A stretch of 64,000 nucleotides of DNA. It comes from Diphasiastrum complanatum. Taxonomy: Eukaryota > Streptophyta > Lycopodiopsida > Lycopodiales > Lycopodiaceae. The stretch is from the NCBI GenBank assembly GCA_029204225.1, contig CM055108.1:23656749-23720748 (forward strand), read 5' to 3'. Below, one piece after another: positions 60,813 to 64,000 of the stretch. The notes beneath the pieces are model-generated. The model saw only the letters and a list, made by a program, of their open reading frames with translations, had not been told where the DNA came from and ran no database searches. Positions within the stretch are counted from its first letter, which is position 1, and each line of letters begins with the position of its first letter. The translations under genes were made by a program, and so were the position numbers.

Positions 60813-62640
60813 GTATACTTGGTTGTGTTGTTTACATGCTTGTTATCAGACTCACATTCATGTCTCTCTCTTTTTCTCTGTATATACGTATATATATACA
60901 TGTGTGTATATATATACATATGTGTGTGTGTGTAGCATAAATAAGGGCAGTACATTTATATAGGTTGCCGAATGTTTCGGTTATAGAATGCTCCAGTTCA
61001 GGTGGGTGAATAGGGTAGGATGCACTTTAAAACTGAAGATTTTTTAAGTTAAATTTTTGCTGTAGGTTAGGCACAACAATGTGTTTCTTGTGATTCTTCC
61101 TGCCATGAGCCATGAGTTTGACCCAAAGAGAGCTTTGTACATTTGTTGTGAGGTTGCACTACATAGGCAACAGAGAGTCTTATGTAATTTAGCAAGTTCT
61201 TGTGATGTTCTAGTGTGTATAAAAAAGTTGTGGTTTGCTGGATGATCCATTTTTTGGTGCTATTATGTGCATGTTTTTGTAGCTTGACACGAGCACTTTC
61301 TAGGGCACAAGAGTCTTTTTTTGAAGATCGTCTAGAAACAAGGGTAATCACATTAGAGGATCATGTGAGCTTTTGGAGAAGAGGGCCTGGCACTGAATAG
61401 ACTAGAATGTTAGATTTTCTTTTGGGGAAGAGGGCAATAGTCATGGTTGGATTAAAGATACCTTGTGTTTCTTATGGGAAAGAGTATATGACAACCATAA
61501 TTGTGTCATTTAGCAAGGCATTTACCTAGCTTTGTATAGTTTTGAAAAAAGGAAGGAAAAAACTCCTATCTTGTGTTTTGTGTGAAAACGAAAAGTTCTA
61601 GACCTTATTTTGATTTATAGATCATGTATAAAAAAATTTGTTTTTTTTTCAGCGTTTCTATTTCAGAAATGCGTTTCTGGGAACGTTTTTGCCTAGAAAC
61701 GCGTTTCTGGGCAACTATGGTATGTATATATAGGTATTTATATTACAAAAGCCTGTTTTAAACCAGAATACATTTTGGAGCAGTGCTACGAATGTGGGCA
61801 AGATTTTGATTTCTTTTGGAATGTGTATTTTTAGCTCATAATTTTTTGCAGTTGTCTTTTAAACTTAGTAATAAATATGTTGCAGCCCTATGGAATTTCG
61901 TTTGGCCTTTAAATACAACATTTCTGATACCACTTTTAACATTCTAGAGAGGCATATAGGCAGTGGGCACCACCTAGAATTTTTGTTTATTTCATTCTTG
62001 ATCCCTTTTAGATTGCTACTATCATAGACAAGTTGGGTAAATTGATAGTAACCTATTGAGAGAATGCTTGTGTTAACTACCAACTCCTTCAAGGTCTAAA
62101 ATTTTCTCCATCAATATACATCTTTAGTATTAGAGCAGGTTGTCTAGCTTGTGAGTATGAGAGTGAGAGAAATTTCAGTGCTTAGATTCTTGAGAAGATT
62201 CTCATCTTCCACAAGCACCTCAATCTTGTAGGAGGGTGCTTTTGATCTACAGGAGTAGGATCAGTTTGAGTCTTGATCTGTCGGAAAGCTATTGGCAAGG
62301 AGAGTGGGATGATCCAAAAACTTCCTAATTCTGGCTGAATTTTGGGAAGACTTTTTGGAGGAGCTTACACAAAAGTAGGGCACACTTTTTGTAGGGGCTT
62401 TGGTTTATGATCCAGTGGGGTCTAGTGCTTGTGCTAGCAAGGCCATACCAAGTGGCAAAGTCAAAAGCATGAGCTAAAGGGTTGCCTTGAAGTGGCTACA
62501 TACCCTAGTTTGAGGTGATACCCTAGTTGCTAGAAGTTGTTTATTTTTTGATTCCTTTCAAGTTGAGCTTCGGTGTGAGCAAACATTTTAGTATGGCTAG
62601 TCTTGGACTCACTTGGAGAGAGTCTGTTGGGTGAATCAAG
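60813..62640. other. Intron 8 start, nothing recognised except one island
   Basis: (TA)n/(TG)n-rich repeat at about 60880-60935. No coding motif. A palindromic island (AGAAACGCGTTTCT type) is at 61650-61715. Confidence 0.45.
61650..61715. repeat. Palindromic AGAAACGCGTTTCT island
   Basis: Contains GCGTTTCT, AGAAATGCGTTTCTGGGAAC and AGAAACGCGTTTCTGGG in 65 bp, preceded by a T run (61639-61649). It has the same make-up as the islands at 9.7 and 36.2 kb with a different core. Confidence 0.5.
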
Positions 62641-63960
62641 CAAACTTAAAGTCCTTTAGGAGAGACATAGTAGCAACTGCTTGAGCGCTTTTGTTTCAGG
62701 AAGCACATTCGGGATGCCCCGAGTAAGTGCAACCTATTTGATACTATTGTCGCACCCACAACTATGTATGCAGTAGAGGCTTGGTGTACTAGAATTTCAG
62801 AGTCAGAGTGGACTAGCATCTCGCGTTTATAGATCAGTATGCTTGCACGCATGATCCGGGCCAAACCATCTATTCCTCACCAGGTTATACTTGCTGAGTT
62901 TGCCGTCATTCCACTACGAGTTGAGGCTATTTTCAGGTTGAACACATACATCCAGAGGGTGATGAGCCTTTTGGTTTCATGCTATCCACGCATAGCTTTT
63001 CTCTCTTCTTAGTAGCTTCATTTTCAGGGTCATCAGCTATGATGGTACTCCCAGGCTTCTCGTCTTCTATGCATATACGAAATTGACATTTTTGATCTTC
63101 CAGTGGGTTCACATCAGTATATCAGGGGGGTTATTTATCGTGCATACTCTCGAGTGACTTGGCAGGGGCCCTTGGGGTTCAAACCGGACTTCTATCGCTC
63201 CAGTTTCTTAGAGCTAGACAGTGTTGGGGTCCCAGTTTTGCCTCGTTATTTGGATAGTGGACTTTCACACTGCCTCCATTTTACATTGGGTCAGTTCCGA
63301 GTTTTCTCACACCAGCTATATGTGGAGACAGGGCGATTCCAGGGCATCCCTCATATGAGCAGACTTTGTCAGACGTGCACATTAGGAGAGGTGGAGTTAG
63401 AGGAGCATTTCCTATTCAGATGCCTTGTCTATCATGAGATTCGCGGACACTATGATTTTCTTTTCCGGGTTTCTCCAGTCACACTTCGCTCTCTCATTTC
63501 ATATGTTGATCCTTGATGTGTGGCATTGATGCTTCGTGAGATGTTCCTGCTTTGTAGAGATATTTGTCAGAGAGATCAGTATGGATACCATGACTCCCAA
63601 TAGAGTCAGATTACCTACTTTTTCTTCAGGAGACGATCTAGAGCAGATGCTGATATTTTATCAGAGGATGAGTCAGATATCTTACCTCGGGACTCTCATC
63701 GTGATCGTCGTCAGCGTACTGCCTTTAGATCACATGCTAGAGTTATCAGGAGACCTCATAGACCTAAAGCTCATGGGCGTAGACCCAACGCTTCAAACCA
63801 GTACCTGCATCCTCTTCTATACTTACTTTCTTCAGCAACGTTTTAGTGGTGACATGATCTATCACATAGTTTGGATGGTTATTGTACAGTTATATGACAC
63901 CCCATTGTACCATGTTTCGGACTTCTACATCCATGAGCATTTTAGAACATTTTAGAGTTT
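62641..63960 (+). pseudogene. LINE ORF2 C-terminal half
   Basis: Plus strand. After a frame at 62700-62990 reading YAVEAWCTRISESEWTSISR and MLARMIRAKPSIPHQVILAE, the frame 63103-63516 reads HQYIRGVIYRAYSRVTWQGP and LDSVGVPVLPRYLD. It then has a Cys/His motif: CQTCTLGEVELEEHFLFRC, LVYHEIRGHYDF. In another frame an Arg-rich, acidic, then basic tail follows (RRRSRADADILSEDESD, HRDRRQRT). Each part has a counterpart in the minus-strand LINE at 57.2-59.3 kb. RT is not present. Stops and frame changes near 62840, 63010 and 63520 make it inactive. Confidence 0.8.
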
Positions 63961-64000
63961 TTATCTGGTCTTGATAGACCAATTATTTTAGCTAGTAGTT

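Noticed and set aside
60810-60940. Extension of exon 8 to the stop at 60940
   Set aside because: The frame there is a hydrophobic run over TCTC and TATATA/TGTG repeats and has no BCHB-like sequence, so it is intronic.

Overview
This is a stretch of nuclear DNA from a land plant with a TE-rich genome. It carries Ty1/copia relics with tRNA-iMet primer sites, Ty3/gypsy and non-LTR relics, very long (AG/CT)n tracts, and one host gene whose exons are separated by introns of up to about 17.8 kb. The intron size and nesting would suit a gymnosperm or another large-genome plant; the species cannot be fixed from the sequence.

Host gene. I could assemble a plus-strand gene from eight exons (17557-17705, 28794-28857, 29853-30132, 32015-32173, 32474-32854, 50635-50857, 59736-59804, 60307 to about 60812). 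Every junction is GT-AG and every phase agrees. The product resembles the N-terminus of plant BEACH-domain protein B (BCHB). About 1.8 kb of coding sequence is spread over more than 43 kb, and the gene runs off the right edge.

Left flank (1-17.5 kb). In order: an internally deleted copia element with intact target duplication (2784-5419), a tiny tRNA-derived insertion with a 16-bp target duplication (5753-5868), degenerate gypsy pieces (6.4-9.0 kb), a histone H3 relic (9.4-9.6 kb), a short unidentified coding exon (9864-10096), an 831-bp LTR with its primer site (12.9-13.8 kb) and several AG/CT microsatellites.

Intron 1 (11.1 kb) is an old minus-strand copia relic. A younger copia element (19832-24098, target duplication CTTTT), an unidentified piece of about 610 bp and a gypsy fragment have landed in it. 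Intron 5 (17.8 kb) holds a plus-strand copia element split by a minus-strand copia array with three LTRs, then another plus-strand copia element with its own minus-strand insertion. Intron 6 (8.9 kb) holds a gypsy integrase fragment and a head-to-tail row of LINE pieces, including an ORF1-only unit. A LINE tail of the same family lies at the right edge (62.6-64 kb).

All the transposable elements look defective: frameshifts, stops, lost integrase cores or altered catalytic residues. The most interesting signals are the gene model itself with a 30-bp duplication across one splice donor, LINE 3' ends that run into (CT)n, the ORF1-only LINE, the 84-bp tRNA-like insertion, and a recurring class of CpG-rich palindromic islands, one of them inside a copia element.
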